Positions 1 to 11,887 of a stretch of DNA of 64,000 nucleotides are shown in pieces (position 1 is the stretch's first letter; every line of letters begins with the position of its first letter). Origin of the DNA: Ophiosphaerella korrae (Eukaryota > Ascomycota > Dothideomycetes > Pleosporales > Phaeosphaeriaceae); the NCBI GenBank assembly GCA_028456385.1, contig JALNQF010000012.1:248001-312000 (forward strand). The letters are read 5' to 3'. A model generated the notes under the pieces. The model did no database searches and was not told the DNA's origin. It worked only from the letters and a program-made list of their open reading frames with translations. The position numbers and the translations under genes are program-made.

Positions 1-2142
1 CGCCGTTCCTTGACCGCACTGTACAGCTTCCAGCGTGATGACGGTGATATCTCTTGAATATGGTACTCGAGCTTCCAGCTATCTTCTGCAGTGATGCTCC
101 GTGGTCGATCCACGTAAGTTTCGTTGACTTTGTTACGCACACTAAGAGTCCAGCCCATCAATGGCCCCTTTGGTACTGCTGCATCAGCTTTGCTAACTTG
201 GCTTTCCTGCTTGTCACTGGGCTCTTCTGAGGCGTTACTCGCTGTCTCCTCCGGTTTTTGCACTTCATTCTCTGTCGGCTCTTGAACTTCCACTTCATTC
301 TCTGTGCTCTCTTGAACTTGATCTTCTGATGCCTCGGCGCCAACATCACTTTGTTTGTCTTCATCTACCTGCTCGTCAACCTCATCTTGAATGTTCTGCC
401 AAGCGGCTTGCACCGCCGGGTCATCCTTTCCTACGCCCACCACTGTCCGTGCAAAATCTTTCTGGGCAGCTTCTCCGGTTCCTTGAATTTCGTCTGCCTG
501 CTCTTCTGATACTGGTTCGGCAAAAATATACATGAAGGGTGTGCTCGCGTCCCGTGCCTCAAAGTGCATTCGAATTGACTATACTCATTAGTGGTATGCC
601 GCAAAGGAACTGCATGATTCTTACCTGTTCAGGGAACTGTGTTGTGGCTCTGGTCAATAGCTCGTCGAGTAGGTTTATCGACAGTTTGAATTCCTGGTCA
701 CCCAAGCTAGTGTCTTCCTGCCCATGAAGCACTCTGTCCAGGTCGGGCAGGCTGAGATACTGAAAACCAAAGATGCGTTCAATATTGTGAAAAGCAAGGA
801 AAATTCCATCCATGCGGCCCATACGAACTTGTAGCGAGTATTTCAACAGTGTTGCGCGAGTCATATCGTAGAACTCGCGCTCATACGACTCCCACTCACC
901 TTGAGCGAAGCGTAACTGGTAGCCAGAGCCCTTTTCGTACTCCTTGTGGTTCATACGAATTGAAACCACTGCTCTTGTCTTCAGATCAAAAACGCCTGTT
1001 CCTGGAAGACGGGGGTCATGTGCGTCTAGCTGCGATCGCATGAGAACATTTCCAAGCCGGGAATAGTGGTAGCATCTGCTGGAGTTGTCCTCTGCTGGCG
1101 CTTCCTGTGGATTTGACCTGCGAAACAGCTCAAACTCACTTTGGTCGGTTGTCAATAGTTTCTCCAGTGAATGTCCAAGCCAGCTCATGATGTTTGGCTT
1201 GTCGTATGACTTATCGGCATCGATAGCATATATGCCATCCTTGTAGCGCAAGAAGATTGCATCGGGTCCAAGTGTGATCTTTGAAAATTTCTTTGAAGGT
1301 ACTGGGAATCCTCGCGAAAGCATATCATGGTTGAGTTCTCGGAAATTAGATAATAAATAGTGGAAGTGTTGAAGCACGCTCGACATGCTCGAGGTGGAGC
1401 CAGTGAACTTTATGCCCAAACGCTTGGTGAGGTCCAATAAAGTCTGGTCTTTGGAGGACGTCTTATACTCGCTTAGAGCATCGAAATCAAACTCGTGTAC
1501 GGGCATGATCTTTTCGAGGTACGGGTCGAAGTTGTAGAGGCGCGAACGGGGGTCCTGCAGGCGGTATACGCCTGGGTTGAAGAGTACACGGTCGAGACCA
1601 TAGGAGAGCATAGGCACTGGGGGGATATCGAGAGGAACGGGTTCGAAGGTGAGGTCATTTCCGTCGATAATTTCTATCTGTAGCCGTTCCTCCCTCTTCC
1701 TCTTCGCTTCCTCGCTACGTGCCTTGCCTACGAGGGCTTCCTTGAGCGACATGGGTTTAAATGGCTCTTTGCCTTTGCTTTTCCCCTCTTTGGTTGAGTT
1801 CCTCGTCTCTTTGGGTGTGTCGGCCGCTTCCTTGGTTTCGCCATCGATACCCTCGGTCGCATCCTTTTCATCTTGGGCTGTGTCCTTCACAGCTCTGGCT
1901 GTGCCCTTTGCCCTTTTGGATTTGTCCGTACGGCCTTCTTTGGGCCCAGATAGGACCATCCGGACTGCATCTCTTCTCAAGGGGCCTTTTCGGCGAACAG
2001 ACTTTCCTTTCCGTTGGAGTAGAGGATTGGTAGCACCAAACGCGCGCACGTGGGGCAGTTGTGACTGCGTGCGCGTGGCGCAGAACAGACAGACGGATCG
2101 ACTAGGCCATGACGAGGCTTCTCGCAGACTCGGGCGGAGCAT
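1..2142 (-). CDS. PET127: Pet127-like mitochondrial RNA-processing protein (3' end beyond window)
   Basis: Two exons are visible: 2142..625 and 578..1, with a 46-nt intron 624..579 (GTAAGA..TATAG, phase 0). The C-terminus lies left of the window, and about 698 residues are present. The family acts in mitochondria on 5' processing and stability of mitochondrial mRNAs. The start at 2142 gives an Arg/Ser-rich N-terminus typical of a mitochondrial presequence; the reading frame stays open upstream without another ATG. A Lys/Glu-rich linker (about residues 50-150) is followed by the conserved core, with YGLDRVLFNPGVY near residue 200, and NHKEYEKGSGYQ and GRMDGIFLAFHNI further on. Joining the exons restores IRMHFEARDASTPFMYIFAEP, a recognisable Pet127 stretch, which supports the intron. 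The tail is acidic and low in complexity. It is divergently arranged with the LRR gene at 2875. Family assignment is from remembered motifs. Confidence 0.88.
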
Positions 2143-2874
2143 TGAGAAGGGCGAGGCGGTGGTTAGAAGATAGTCAATGGCCAGCCGCAAGTCCAAAAAA
2201 TTATTGCCATGTCGGCGTTTCTACTTGTCGCTTGCCGATCATTGTGATCGACGGCTGACGTAGCCATGTCACCACCAAACACCACAAATACCATGCTGGG
2301 CCCACATGCTTGCATTCTCACCACCTTTGCCCTTGTAAGCGCGCCGGGCTGCGCGAGACCCATAGCCTCCTGCTGATGCTTTGGGGAGGCTTGATAAATC
2401 TTGCTGCAGCGCCGCTGGATTTGGCCATTACCTGCCCGTACTGTTCCCTGCGCACGTGTTTCTGCCTGCGCCCGCTCCAGCTGACGCAGGTTTGGGAGCG
2501 CCGTTGCCAATATGCACAGGAACCACTACACAGGATTGAATCAACGATCCGCACGATCCGCTAGCTGCCGCGCCTGGAAATTGAAATTGGTTGTGTTGTG
2601 TCTCTGACAGTGGACGCTGGTCCGTACTGCTCCCCAAGATATACGGTCGGCGTCTGCGGTGTCATTGGTGGAGCGCGCCATCCTGCTTCCTGACCGCAGC
2701 TTTCCCCGGGCCTTTGACTTGCACTTGCGCCTGTGTTTGCTGTTGCGCCTCGTTGCCGTGCCCTGCCTATTGTTGTCTCGCCTGCCGCCAGCACCTCGGG
2801 CCTGGTCCTCCGCATGCCACCACTGCGCCGCTGCTGAGCTCGTGCTGGGCGACGCGCGAACTCCAACGCGCGGC
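2143..2874. promoter_or_regulatory. Divergent promoter region between PET127-like and LRR genes
   Basis: This 732-bp stretch separates two divergent start codons (2142 minus, 2875 plus), so it must hold both promoters and 5' leaders. Several open frames cross it, but none has an intron-exon pattern or a product I recognise. I see no clear TATA box. Confidence 0.5.
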
Positions 2875-5800
2875 ATGTCAAAGGACAAACGACGGAGCAT
2901 CTTCGGTCGCAGTGGCCTCACTGCATTGGCCGGCTTGCAGAGCACCAAAGATGAATCCCAACCGTCCAATCTGCTGCGCAAACGGCGGACGGCGTCTTTT
3001 ATGTCCAGTCTGTCTGACCTGTCCCACCCAGGAGACAGGCTGTCCGCCCATGGCAGCACCGCAGCAGAAACAAACACGGCCGCAACGCCCAGATCCGTGA
3101 AGCGCGCAAGCTCCGTGTTTGGCTCCATCCGCAACTACAAATTCCAGGATGACGACGAGCCGCTGTCGGCCACGTCCACCCGAGCCCCGACGAGCTTCGG
3201 CGACTGGCTGGGCGAGGACACGCGAGACCGGAAGGTGCTGCACTATGGCGAGGTGCAAACAAGCAGCTCCATGTTCCGCAAGAAGAAGGAGTTTCTGGTG
3301 TTGACCGAAAAACATCTGATCCGGTACAAGTCGCAGTCAAAGGCAGCCGAGGCGTTCCCCACGTACGTCAAGCACAGAGGGCATAGTCGTGCGAACATAC
3401 ACTGATATTCTTTCGCAGCATCCCGTCGCCCTATAACCGCAACTCCTCGTATCGGCACAGCCAGAGCCCGTCGATAGGGTCGACGCACGAGCTCCAGTCA
3501 CTGGCATCAGATGCCTCGGGAGATCGGGATCAGGGAACACCACTGCGGCACATTGTTGCTGTTTATCATCTGGACGACGGCCGGCCACACTTTGCTATCG
3601 AGCTCTACTGGCTTGACGACGAAACCAACCATGCCTCGTGCATGACTCTACAATTTGGCGACCCGGATGAGATGCATGCATGGCTGGCAAAAATACGAGA
3701 GGCCGCAGATCGTGCCAGACTGGCCGACGCAAACCCATTATCAGCCTACAACTCGCACCTAGCTGCCCGCGTGGTGGAAGCAGAACGCGACTATGTGCCC
3801 CCGCATTATGCCATATACAAGGTCGTCCTCCGGCCGCAGGGAAAGGCGACGACAAGAGCATCGTCTGATGATTTGGCAAAAGTCTCGGCCTCTGTCTGTT
3901 TCCTTGCCATAGGCGTCCACAAAGTACACCTGATACCTCTGTTCAAGCCACCCTCGCAACGATCGTCGAGCCCATCCTTGGTTTCGCAAAACACTCAGTC
4001 CTCCCATGGCCTGCTTACGCTCACCGAAGTCAGCGTAAGCGAGGTTGACGATACCTTTCTCTTGACCTTTAGGTATGTTGAACACCATCCTCAGTGAAAG
4101 CTCTGACTCCTCTTAGAAAGCCCCTCGAGCGCCCAAAGACAATCCACTTAGCTTCACTTGCATCACACGACATTGCCGTTCGCTTACGCTACATGGAAGA
4201 AGGTATGCGACCTGAATGGGAGTCGCGACCCTACCAGTATAATGTGCCAGACGACCTTAGACAAGACACCCTTCGCCAGGCTAGTTCGCATCCAGTTGAT
4301 CAAGATTCTCTGGATCGCACCCTGATTGGATATTGCATAGCTTATGATGTACAGCCTGAGAATATCAGCTATCAAGTCACATATCCAAGTGAAGACTCTC
4401 CTCGCTTTGAACTCCTGCAACCAGCAGGCCCACGAAGGAGACAATACACAAGGCTTGAACTCCTGGCAGTCATGCGCTCTCTCCGCTACAATGAGACCTT
4501 CGTAGGAATCTCATTCAAAGGCGTTCAACTAGACAGTCTGAATGGCCTCGAGGACCCTAACGGCGCTGAACACGTTTGTCTAAAGACCAAGCGAGGCACA
4601 TTCGCGCGGCTAGATATTGAGGAGCTCGAACGATCCTGCCTCTTAGTACAAGAAATTCGTGCTTTAGCCTTAACAAACCGCAAGTTAAGAAGGTTAGATT
4701 TCACATCTTGCATTACGAGGAGACCTAAGGAGCGTTCCGACTCGGACAGTAGCATCAGGGACAGAGGCTGCGGCATTGTGGAAGCCCTGTTTCCACTTTG
4801 CAAATACCAAACCACGAATGTTGATTGGATTGCTCTGAACAATATCTCTCTTGGAGAAACCGACTTGGATTATTTAGTTGCAGCAGCAGTCGAACGAAAC
4901 TGCCACTTGAGAGCGCTCGAGCTCAGTGGTTGTGGTCTTACTGACCGAGCCCTTTCTCTCGTTCTCGATGCACTCCGCGCACAAGAAAACACTCTCGAAG
5001 CCATCAATTTATCATCCAATACATTCCGAATCTCGCCAACCATCTTCGACTCCCAAATTGGCGTATTCGGGTACCTCACGAAACTCGATCTCTCTCACGT
5101 TGCTATTTCTTCTGGCTCTGAGCCTCTGATCTCAGTAGAAACCTTTCAGGGATGGCGTTTACAAGAATTAATCCTGAGTGGGACATCTCTGAATGCTCCG
5201 ATGATTGATGCTATCGCTAGGTAAGTCAAATTTTAAGTCTATGATGAATAAGAATACTTATCATTTTACAGCTATTTGGTGAACTATAAACAATCAAAAG
5301 CGCTGCGTGAGCTCCGATTGGATCACTGTTATCTCACCGGACAGGATATTGCCTATCTATTGCAATCAATGACGGAAACGCCCGGCAGAGCTCGAGAGCT
5401 TTATCTCGATGTCAGTGAAAACTATATTGAACAGGATCTCAAACAACTAACCAAGGCGATTGCTGCTGGCTACGCTCCATCCAGCTTAGCCATACGTCTG
5501 ATTGAGTTCCAAGACGAGGCTAATTTCCGCAAACTGGTTCTTGCATTTGCAGCAAATAATACCATCCGGCAGCTAGACATGTCCCGTGCATCATTACCTT
5601 GTGACGCCTCGGAGGAGACATGCTCGTCTATGGAGAAGATGTTTGCTGAGAACACAAGTATTGAGTGGTTAGACATGTCTGGAGAAGACTCTCGACTAGA
5701 AACTACTAAACTCGGTGTGGGTGTAAACAAGGCCCTGCGAGGGTTACAACAGAACTGTGCTTTGCGTGTCTTGCACATCAAATGTATGTTTCTTGTGGCT

Positions 5801-6498
5801 CTTCCTCTCACTATTACTGATCAATCGAAGACCAAAAGCTTGGTTTACAGGGTGCCAGTACCCTCTCAGACGTGCTCAAGCTTAATACGACTCTACAATT
5901 TCTGCATTGCGAAAACAACGGAATAGCGCTAACTGGCTTTACTGACCTCGTCAATGCACTACATCGCAACACTACGCTCCTATACCTTCCTTCCATGCAA
6001 GAGAGTCGACAGATGGCCCTCAAGCAAACCGAGGATCAGGTCAAACAAATGCGAGATGACGTATCAATAAGCAATCATTCAAAAGGACTCTCTGTGCGAA
6101 GTAAGCTCGCTAGCAAAGTTGGAGGCAAGATGCAAAAGGAGAAGGATCATCCTGCTGGACTATCAGACCAGGATATTAAGGCGGCTCTTGGTCTTGTAGA
6201 TGAGAGCTGGGCACGACAAGAATACCGTCTGCAGCAATATCTGCAACGCAACCACAACATCGCAAATGGCATTCCTACTACGATGGATGTTGACGAAGAG
6301 GACTTCGAGCGACCAGACACCGCGAGCAGCTTGACGAAAATAATTGAAAGAGTTAAGATTGAAAGCACACCAACAGCAGAGAGGGACCTGCAGCTGGGCA
6401 CTCCTACGCCCTCATCCGAATATGATGTCACACCCCTGGAAAAGGACCTCGAAATGTCATTTGTACAGAATCGACGAGCTTTCGCATCAACAACTTAA
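2875..6498 (+). CDS. PH-like domain plus leucine-rich-repeat protein (CARMIL-like architecture)
   Basis: Five exons: 2875..3362, 3419..4072, 4117..5220, 5272..5783 and 5831..6498; 1141 aa. All four introns (56, 44, 51 and 47 nt) are GT..AG and close the frame. Residues 1-120 are basic/Ser-rich and probably disordered. About 125-265 reads as a split PH-like fold (RKKKEFLVLTEKHLIRYKS, later ELYWLDDETNHASCMTLQF). Residues about 490-970 carry LRRs (e.g. LRALELSGCGLTDRALSLVL, LRELRLDHCYLTGQDIAYLL). The last 150 residues are charged with coiled-coil character. Family knowledge: fungal PH+LRR proteins resemble CARMIL-type actin regulators in layout. A role in actin or membrane organisation is inference only. 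The last intron uses acceptor GAAG at 5830 rather than the more obvious TACAG at 5850, because only the former keeps the frame. Confidence 0.85.
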
Positions 6499-7018
6499 TC
6501 GCATCGCAACTGGCTTGGGGACACTACAGGCAAGCACCTCGAACTTTTCGACTTAATTGTATGATATTGAACTTTTAGCACGTGCCTCCGATAGATAGGC
6601 TATGCGGCGTATATTTATTTCCGGTGGTGGTTGTTTGGAGCTCAGGACAACACATCAGGAGCATATCAGGTCAAAGAATCACATTTAGCATCGGCTGGAC
6701 ATTTGGATTTGCTTTGCCAGTTGATGATACCATATAGAAGAAAAAACCTACCCATTCTTCCAGCACATAAACCAAATACACAATTTCCAAGCGCAAAATC
6801 TGAAATAAGCATATTATGTTAATCTACGCCACACTCTCGCCTCGCGCGCCTATTGGCTCCCAGAGATCATCCCACCATACCCACCCCAATTGCGGTCTGT
6901 GCTTCCATGGATGAAAGCTGCACTTTGACATCATCCCTTCCATCCAGAATCGAATTTTTATACGGTCGTCTTGCGCAGAAAAGAGAAGAGTTGATTTATC
7001 TATGATCACACACACATC
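6499..7018. other. Intergenic, 520 bp
   Basis: 3' flank of the LRR gene and 5' flank of the small membrane protein gene. It is AT-rich in the first half. Only short ORFs without support are present. Confidence 0.6.
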
Positions 7019-7683
7019 ATGGTGCGACAACATGGTAGTCTAGAAAAGGACGACGAGACGAATCAGGCGGCGTGGGAAGCGGCGAAGGGAGCTGCTTGGG
7101 GAGGAACGAAGGTATGTACGAGACGATTTGGAAGAATAGCTTTACTTGGGGGTGGAGGTCTAAGAGATGGGCCGTGGGTGTTACGGTTGGCATGGTTTGA
7201 TTCATGGTGTGAATTTCGGTTCAAGATGCGCCAGGCGGTTTTCACTTCTGGGGGTACAAGAAGTTTGAAGGAGTGTATGCTGACGATAGCAGTGGGGCGC
7301 TTTCTTCGCGATAGCCGGTGGTGCCGCATATGCTTTGTCGCCGTTATACCGAGGGCTTACGGTGCAGTTCGAAACGTACGTATCCTGTCCAATAGGCATC
7401 ACTTTGCTCACGAGCCCTATCTCTTTAGCTGAGTTGATTGTGTATGGCTTTTCATCTGCATGTGCTAACGACTTGCAGCTACATTCAAATGTCAGGCATG
7501 ATAGTAGGTGGCTATCTCGAAGCCGAAAGGCGCATGGGCATCTATCAACTGCACATGAGGCATCAACGGAGGATAGCACGCGATACAGAGATTTGGCGTA
7601 GGTACGAGGAGGATTTCGAGGAGCGGGGGACGCCGGGTGTAGGGGCGGAGAGTAATGTGCACAGGAAAGAGTCAGGGGAGTGA
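7019..7683 (+). CDS. Small conserved membrane-anchored protein, function unknown
   Basis: Three exons: 7019..7111, 7293..7375 and 7479..7683; 126 aa. Intron 1 (181 nt) starts GTATGT and ends ATAGCAG. Intron 2 (103 nt) has a textbook GCTAAC branch site 15 nt before its acceptor. The N-terminal 30 residues are charged and Ala-rich. The next segment (WGAFFAIAGGAAYALSPLY) is a single hydrophobic helix. A second, weaker amphipathic stretch (MSGMIVGGYLEAERRMGIY) leads into a His/Arg-rich tail. The size and helix-plus-basic-tail pattern resemble small mitochondrial inner-membrane proteins, but I cannot name the family. The splice junctions were chosen because they are the only GT..AG pairs giving one continuous frame. 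Confidence 0.7.
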
Positions 7684-7968
7684 AGAGACTTTGGAGGGAA
7701 CAGCACAATGCCAGATGATGTACTTTTTACATGTAGAATACAGTTTCATATCATGTTCGGAAGCATAACGACGTTCGGGTACGTTCTACAGGCCAATTGA
7801 GTGCCGCCCAATGACGTTTTGGGGAGCTTAGTCAGGCATCCCACCGTGCCCCTTCCATCCAAAAGCCACCTTTACATTTGCTCTCTTCTCCAGGCAGCAT
7901 CTGCTGATCCTCGCACACCACAAGCTGCCCAACTCGACATCACTCTCATTTACAGCTTCATTCACGCC

Positions 7969-9099
7969 ATGGACGTCTTTTGGACTCTGCCACCCGTCAC
8001 AAGGTAAGCCTGCCACACCCGCTCTCGGCTGCGCAACACAGCCTAACATGTCTCCGCAACAGAACCCTCACTGCTCTTGCTGTCGCTGTGTCGGCGCTGG
8101 GCTATGGCCATGTCATTAGTCTGAACCAATATGTGTTCTACACCCCGTTTGTCTTCACAACCAAGATCTTCCCGCAGGTCTGGCGCATCTTCACCGCGTT
8201 CCTGATTACCAAACCAAAAATCGGTATTCTGCTCGATCCATACTTTTTCTATCAGTATGGCAGCGGGCTGGAGCGCGAGTCGCCCAGGTTCTCACAGCCG
8301 GGCGATTTCTTCACCTTTGTGGTGTTCGTTGGGACGGTCATAGTCGTAAGTTGCTTCCACATCTACTTTGTTGTCGCCTTGCCACCTCGAAATATCTGCC
8401 CGCCCAGCCTCAAATTCTAGCTGTAGCGGTTCCTGGAATCGAGGAAGATTACCCTTGCATATCACATTGTTCCGTCATTCGCATAATCCAAATAGGGACT
8501 GTGTGGTGTGTGAGCATGGTGGGATAGCCATATAGGTAGCCTTTGTGGACTCGCAATTTCACTGGGCGGTTTTGGCTCCCTACATACTACTCCTTGTCGC
8601 GATTCGTAGCCTTCTTCAAGTTTCGTGTTTGCTAACTGAGCAAAAGGCAACTGGAGGATACGCTCTGGGCGGATATACCTTCCTCCCTGCACTCACCTTG
8701 GCCTTCGCCTATATCTTCGCGCAGGATAATCCCACGCGCCAAGTGAGCTTCTTCATCCTCAACTTCGACGCCAAATACCTACCCTACGCACTCCTGTTCA
8801 TGACCCTGGTCATGGACGACCCGCAGTCCATGTTAACCCAAGCCACGGGCCTTTTTGCTGCACATTTGTACGACTTCCTTACCCGGATATGGCCGACGTT
8901 TGGCGGCGGCAAGAATTATATTTTCACTCCAGAAGTTGTGAAGCGGGCATTTGGTGCGGCACCGGGGCAGGCGCAGAATAGGGCGTATGGTCAAGCCATA
9001 CCGGGACGGAGTTCTGCTCCAGCACCATCTGGAGCGAGCACCGGTGTGAGCAACAGGTGGGGTAGTGCTGGTCCAGGTCGACGACTTGGAGGCGAGTAG
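7969..9099 (+). CDS. DER1: Derlin (Der1-like) ER membrane protein
   Basis: Three exons: 7969..8003, 8063..8345 and 8647..9099; 256 aa. Derlins are polytopic ER proteins of the rhomboid-like fold that act in ER-associated degradation. The derlin signature is visible: an N-terminal PPVTRTLTALAV helix, then YVFYTPFVFTTKIFPQVWRI, FGILL-like IGILLDPYFFYQYGS, ALTLAFAYIFAQDNP and ATGLFAAHLYDFLTRIWP. The C-terminal tail is Gly/Ala/Pro-rich and ends GRRLGGE. Intron 2 is 301 nt, much longer than its neighbours. I placed its acceptor at 8646 (CAAAAG, after a GCTAAC branch site). CTGAG at 8640 is an in-frame alternative that adds two residues. The exon 2/exon 3 junction is therefore the least certain part. 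Confidence 0.88.
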
Positions 9100-9294
9100 A
9101 GTGTAGTGGAGGATGGGTGTGTACGATAACTTTGCTGGTCAGGCCCATGGGTGGTATCATGTTGATTTGGAGATATGTGCACATAAGTAATGGCTGAGCA
9201 GCAAGATAGATACCCTCACACAAATTATCGCTGGGATAAAACCCTCCGCTGATCACAACTTCAACCCAACAAACTCAAAAATATGATTACTCTC

Positions 9295-9626
9295 TTATTC
9301 ATGCATATGCTTTTCATCAAGCCTTCTTCCCATTCCCCGCCGGATTCGACGGCCCATCAACGGCCCAATCACCCCATCCTTATCCAACGGCCCACCCACC
9401 GCCTGCGGAGTCGAGCCGAGCGCTCCACCCGGATTGAACTGCTTCCCAATCGCGCCTGCAGACGACAGAATTGAGGGGTTCTGTTGCGTTCGATTAGCAC
9501 ACTGTGTCTGAGGGAAATGTTGGCACGGTGGGTTAAGATGGCATAACGCACCTCTTGTGGGATGGCGTTTGTGCCTTTGTTTGCACCGAGGGTGTCGGCG
9601 GCAGCGGAGGTGGTATTGTCGGTCAT
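9295..9626 (-). CDS. Small conserved hypothetical protein (86 aa)
   Basis: Two exons: 9626..9552 and 9480..9295, with an intron of 71 nt (GTGCGT..CAACAG, phase 0). The first exon is Thr/Ala/Asn-rich and polar. The second carries AGAIGKQFNPGGALGSTPQ, then GPLDKDGVIG, then an Arg-rich tail RRIRRGMGRRLDEK. There is no signal peptide or membrane helix. The composition suggests a small, soluble, perhaps disordered or nucleic-acid-binding protein. I do not recognise a family. Support comes from clean splice sites, an in-frame join and position between two real genes. It is convergent with derlin, 195 bp away. Confidence 0.6.
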
Positions 9627-10095
9627 GTTTGATTTGGCTGTGGTGGGGGCCAATTGGTCGATGAGGGGGCCTGTTGATTTGGGTATTTGGGACGGGGTTA
9701 AAGATGTGTTGCAGGGGCTGGTTGGAACTGGAGGAGGTTATATGTGAGGGTGGAGATGGTCGATGATGCAGTGGGGAATCATGATGGTGGTCGGTGTGGT
9801 GGTGATATCATGATGAATGGGGAGGGGGAGAAGCGGGATGTCGATGATGTAGATGGGTAATGACGGATTGATCTCATTGTGATTTATGTGGTTTGGCTGG
9901 AATTGGAGTGGGCAGGGTGGTTGCGGTGCTGTGGTTGGGGGTGTGGGTGTCATGCGTTGATTTTGGGTTTGATCATAGACTTTTTGAAAGGAGATCGTGG
10001 CGCAAGTCAAACCTCGATTCGTGAAAGAGCCGAAGAAATGAACTTGATATCGTGTGAACCGTCCATTGTATGCCGCCCACCTTGGCTGCGAATAT
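9627..10095. other. Intergenic, 469 bp
   Basis: Between the 5' end of the 86-aa gene and the 3' end of RPA49. G/T-rich on the plus strand, with GATGGT-like simple runs around 9,755-9,860. No gene seen. Confidence 0.6.
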
Positions 10096-11581
10096 TTACT
10101 TCCTCGATTTTCGAGGACCGCCAACCCTTGGAAACTGCAGCGGGAGTTTCAATTTCGCTATGAAATGATTCTTTGCCTCGGCCTTGTTCAACTTCCATTT
10201 AGCAAGATCTGTCTGTGTCGGTGCTTTGACTCTGCAACCAAGCTCTGCAAAATACCCTTGGATTCTATAACTATATGTCAGCAACGATGTTCTACCTCCA
10301 TGTGGCCAACGTACCCTTTGTTGTCGATTTTCAGGTCATCCCGAAGATCGTTCACGTCTACCTCCTGGTCGTCAACTACTAGCGCAGCAGCAGCAATATG
10401 AGTCAAGATGTTGTCGATATTCCATCTAGGCATCTCGAACGAACTAGACATGTTAGCCACTATACATATCCAGATCAGCCAATACATACTTTTCAGGAGC
10501 AAATTTCCTTCTCAGGGCCATGATACAACCCGCTGGCGTGTCTTCGCCCATGAGCGCCTCAAGTTTCTCCCTCTGTGGGATTTTCTTGGCAAATCTGCCC
10601 CCACCTGTCAAAGCCGCATTGAAATTGATACAGAGCAGGATGAAACGCAAGACTTTGAGTTTCTGGATCTGCTTGTTCTTGGCGAGTCGGACAATGCGCC
10701 TTGCAACATACTTGCTGCTCACGTCGACACCTTGACCGGCTTCGGAAGCTTGCACCCAGTCTTTAACATCAATCATTGTCATGAGTTCGCTGCCGATGAT
10801 TGTCTCAATGGGATAAACATCACCAGGATATTCGGCTGCCATGTTTGGCGTTGGGCGCGGCTTAGAGCTATCAATGGCGGCTTCGAGCTCTCCCTTTGTC
10901 GGCATAGAGCTAATGGTGGTAGACATGTTCTGTAGAACATTTCCTGCGACATTGTCGTTTCTCGCTGTGGCTGGATCACCGGGCTTAGCGCTTCCAATTG
11001 CGTTCAGTGTCATGTCTTCGATGGCCTTCCTAGACTTCTTAGATCCAAATTCTGCTGCAAGGGCATGCCGCTTCGCCATCATGGTCGCTTGGCGTGCTTC
11101 AAGCCTTTGTTGCTCTTCGCGCATCTCCTCTGTCTCGCTTCTCAGTATGCTCCTTACAACGACCCTCTTGACAGGCATAATCTTGAGCTTATTAGTCGCG
11201 GGATCAAAAACACCGATGTAATCCTTCAGTTGGCTTTCTGAGCTGCCATCTTGCTCTTCCTTCGCCACATAGTCAAGACGAGCGTGTTCCGAGGATTGAA
11301 GAAGCAGCTGTTCGGTTGTGCCTTCTGGAAGGATCTTGGTGTGCTTGTAGGGATTGAAGCTTATATTTGACGGAAATTTTAGTCCTGGAGTAGTAGCTTT
11401 GATGCACAGTCAGTTTTGTCTGTTCTTTAGCCTGCTGAGTCGTTTCGTCCTCACCTAGCAGAGGGCCCAGCGATTCCTTGTTCTCCAGCATCTCCACTTG
11501 CACCTTACCCCCAGCTATCGCCACCTTCTTTTTGGGCCGTTCGCCTCCATCCTCACGTCTCTTTCTCTTCTTCTCTGACAT
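10096..11581 (-). CDS. RPA49: RNA polymerase I subunit A49 (Rpa49/POLR1E)
   Basis: Four exons: 11581..11455, 11396..10490, 10443..10315 and 10270..10096; 445 aa, near the family length. Rpa49 forms a TFIIF-like heterodimer with Rpa34 on RNA polymerase I and acts in rRNA transcription initiation and elongation. The N-terminus is a Lys/Arg-rich nuclear-localisation-type run. The dimerisation domain follows, with ISFNPYKHTKILPEG and LKDYIGVFDPATNKLKIMP. The tandem winged-helix C-terminus includes SKYVARRIVRLAKN and ends in a basic tail. Introns of 58, 46 and 44 nt join in frame; intron 1 uses GTGAGG and creates an Ala codon across the junction. Expected location is the nucleolus. Identification is from several family motifs in order. 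Confidence 0.9.
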
Positions 11582-11684
11582 GTTGGTATTGTGTTGTCGT
11601 CGTCAGGCGTTTGGTTGTTGAGTCGCGCTCGAACTTTTTCTGGCCTCGAATTGGCAGAATTAGGCGGTCACAGCTCGCTTAGAG

Positions 11685-11740
11685 CTTCCGGGCAACAGGG
11701 GTATTGGTAGGGCTTCCGGGCAACAGGGGTATTGGTAGGG
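11685..11740 (+). repeat. Perfect 28-bp tandem duplication
   Basis: Two identical head-to-tail copies, 11685-11712 and 11713-11740, each starting CTTCCGGGCAACAGGGG. They lie in the 306-bp gap between the divergent RPA49 and promethin-like genes. Being in a shared 5' region they could hold a duplicated binding site, but I recognise no motif. Confidence 0.95.
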
Positions 11741-11887
11741 TATCCATGACGTCGACGCGTCCCGCGGAAACTCATCAGAGACAACCACGGTTGGATGCGT
11801 GTTTTCCATTCCTTAACAGACAAGAACCAATGTAACCATCTTCAAATCTTCTCCATTGCATCTTCATCCATCCCCTGTTGATCCACC

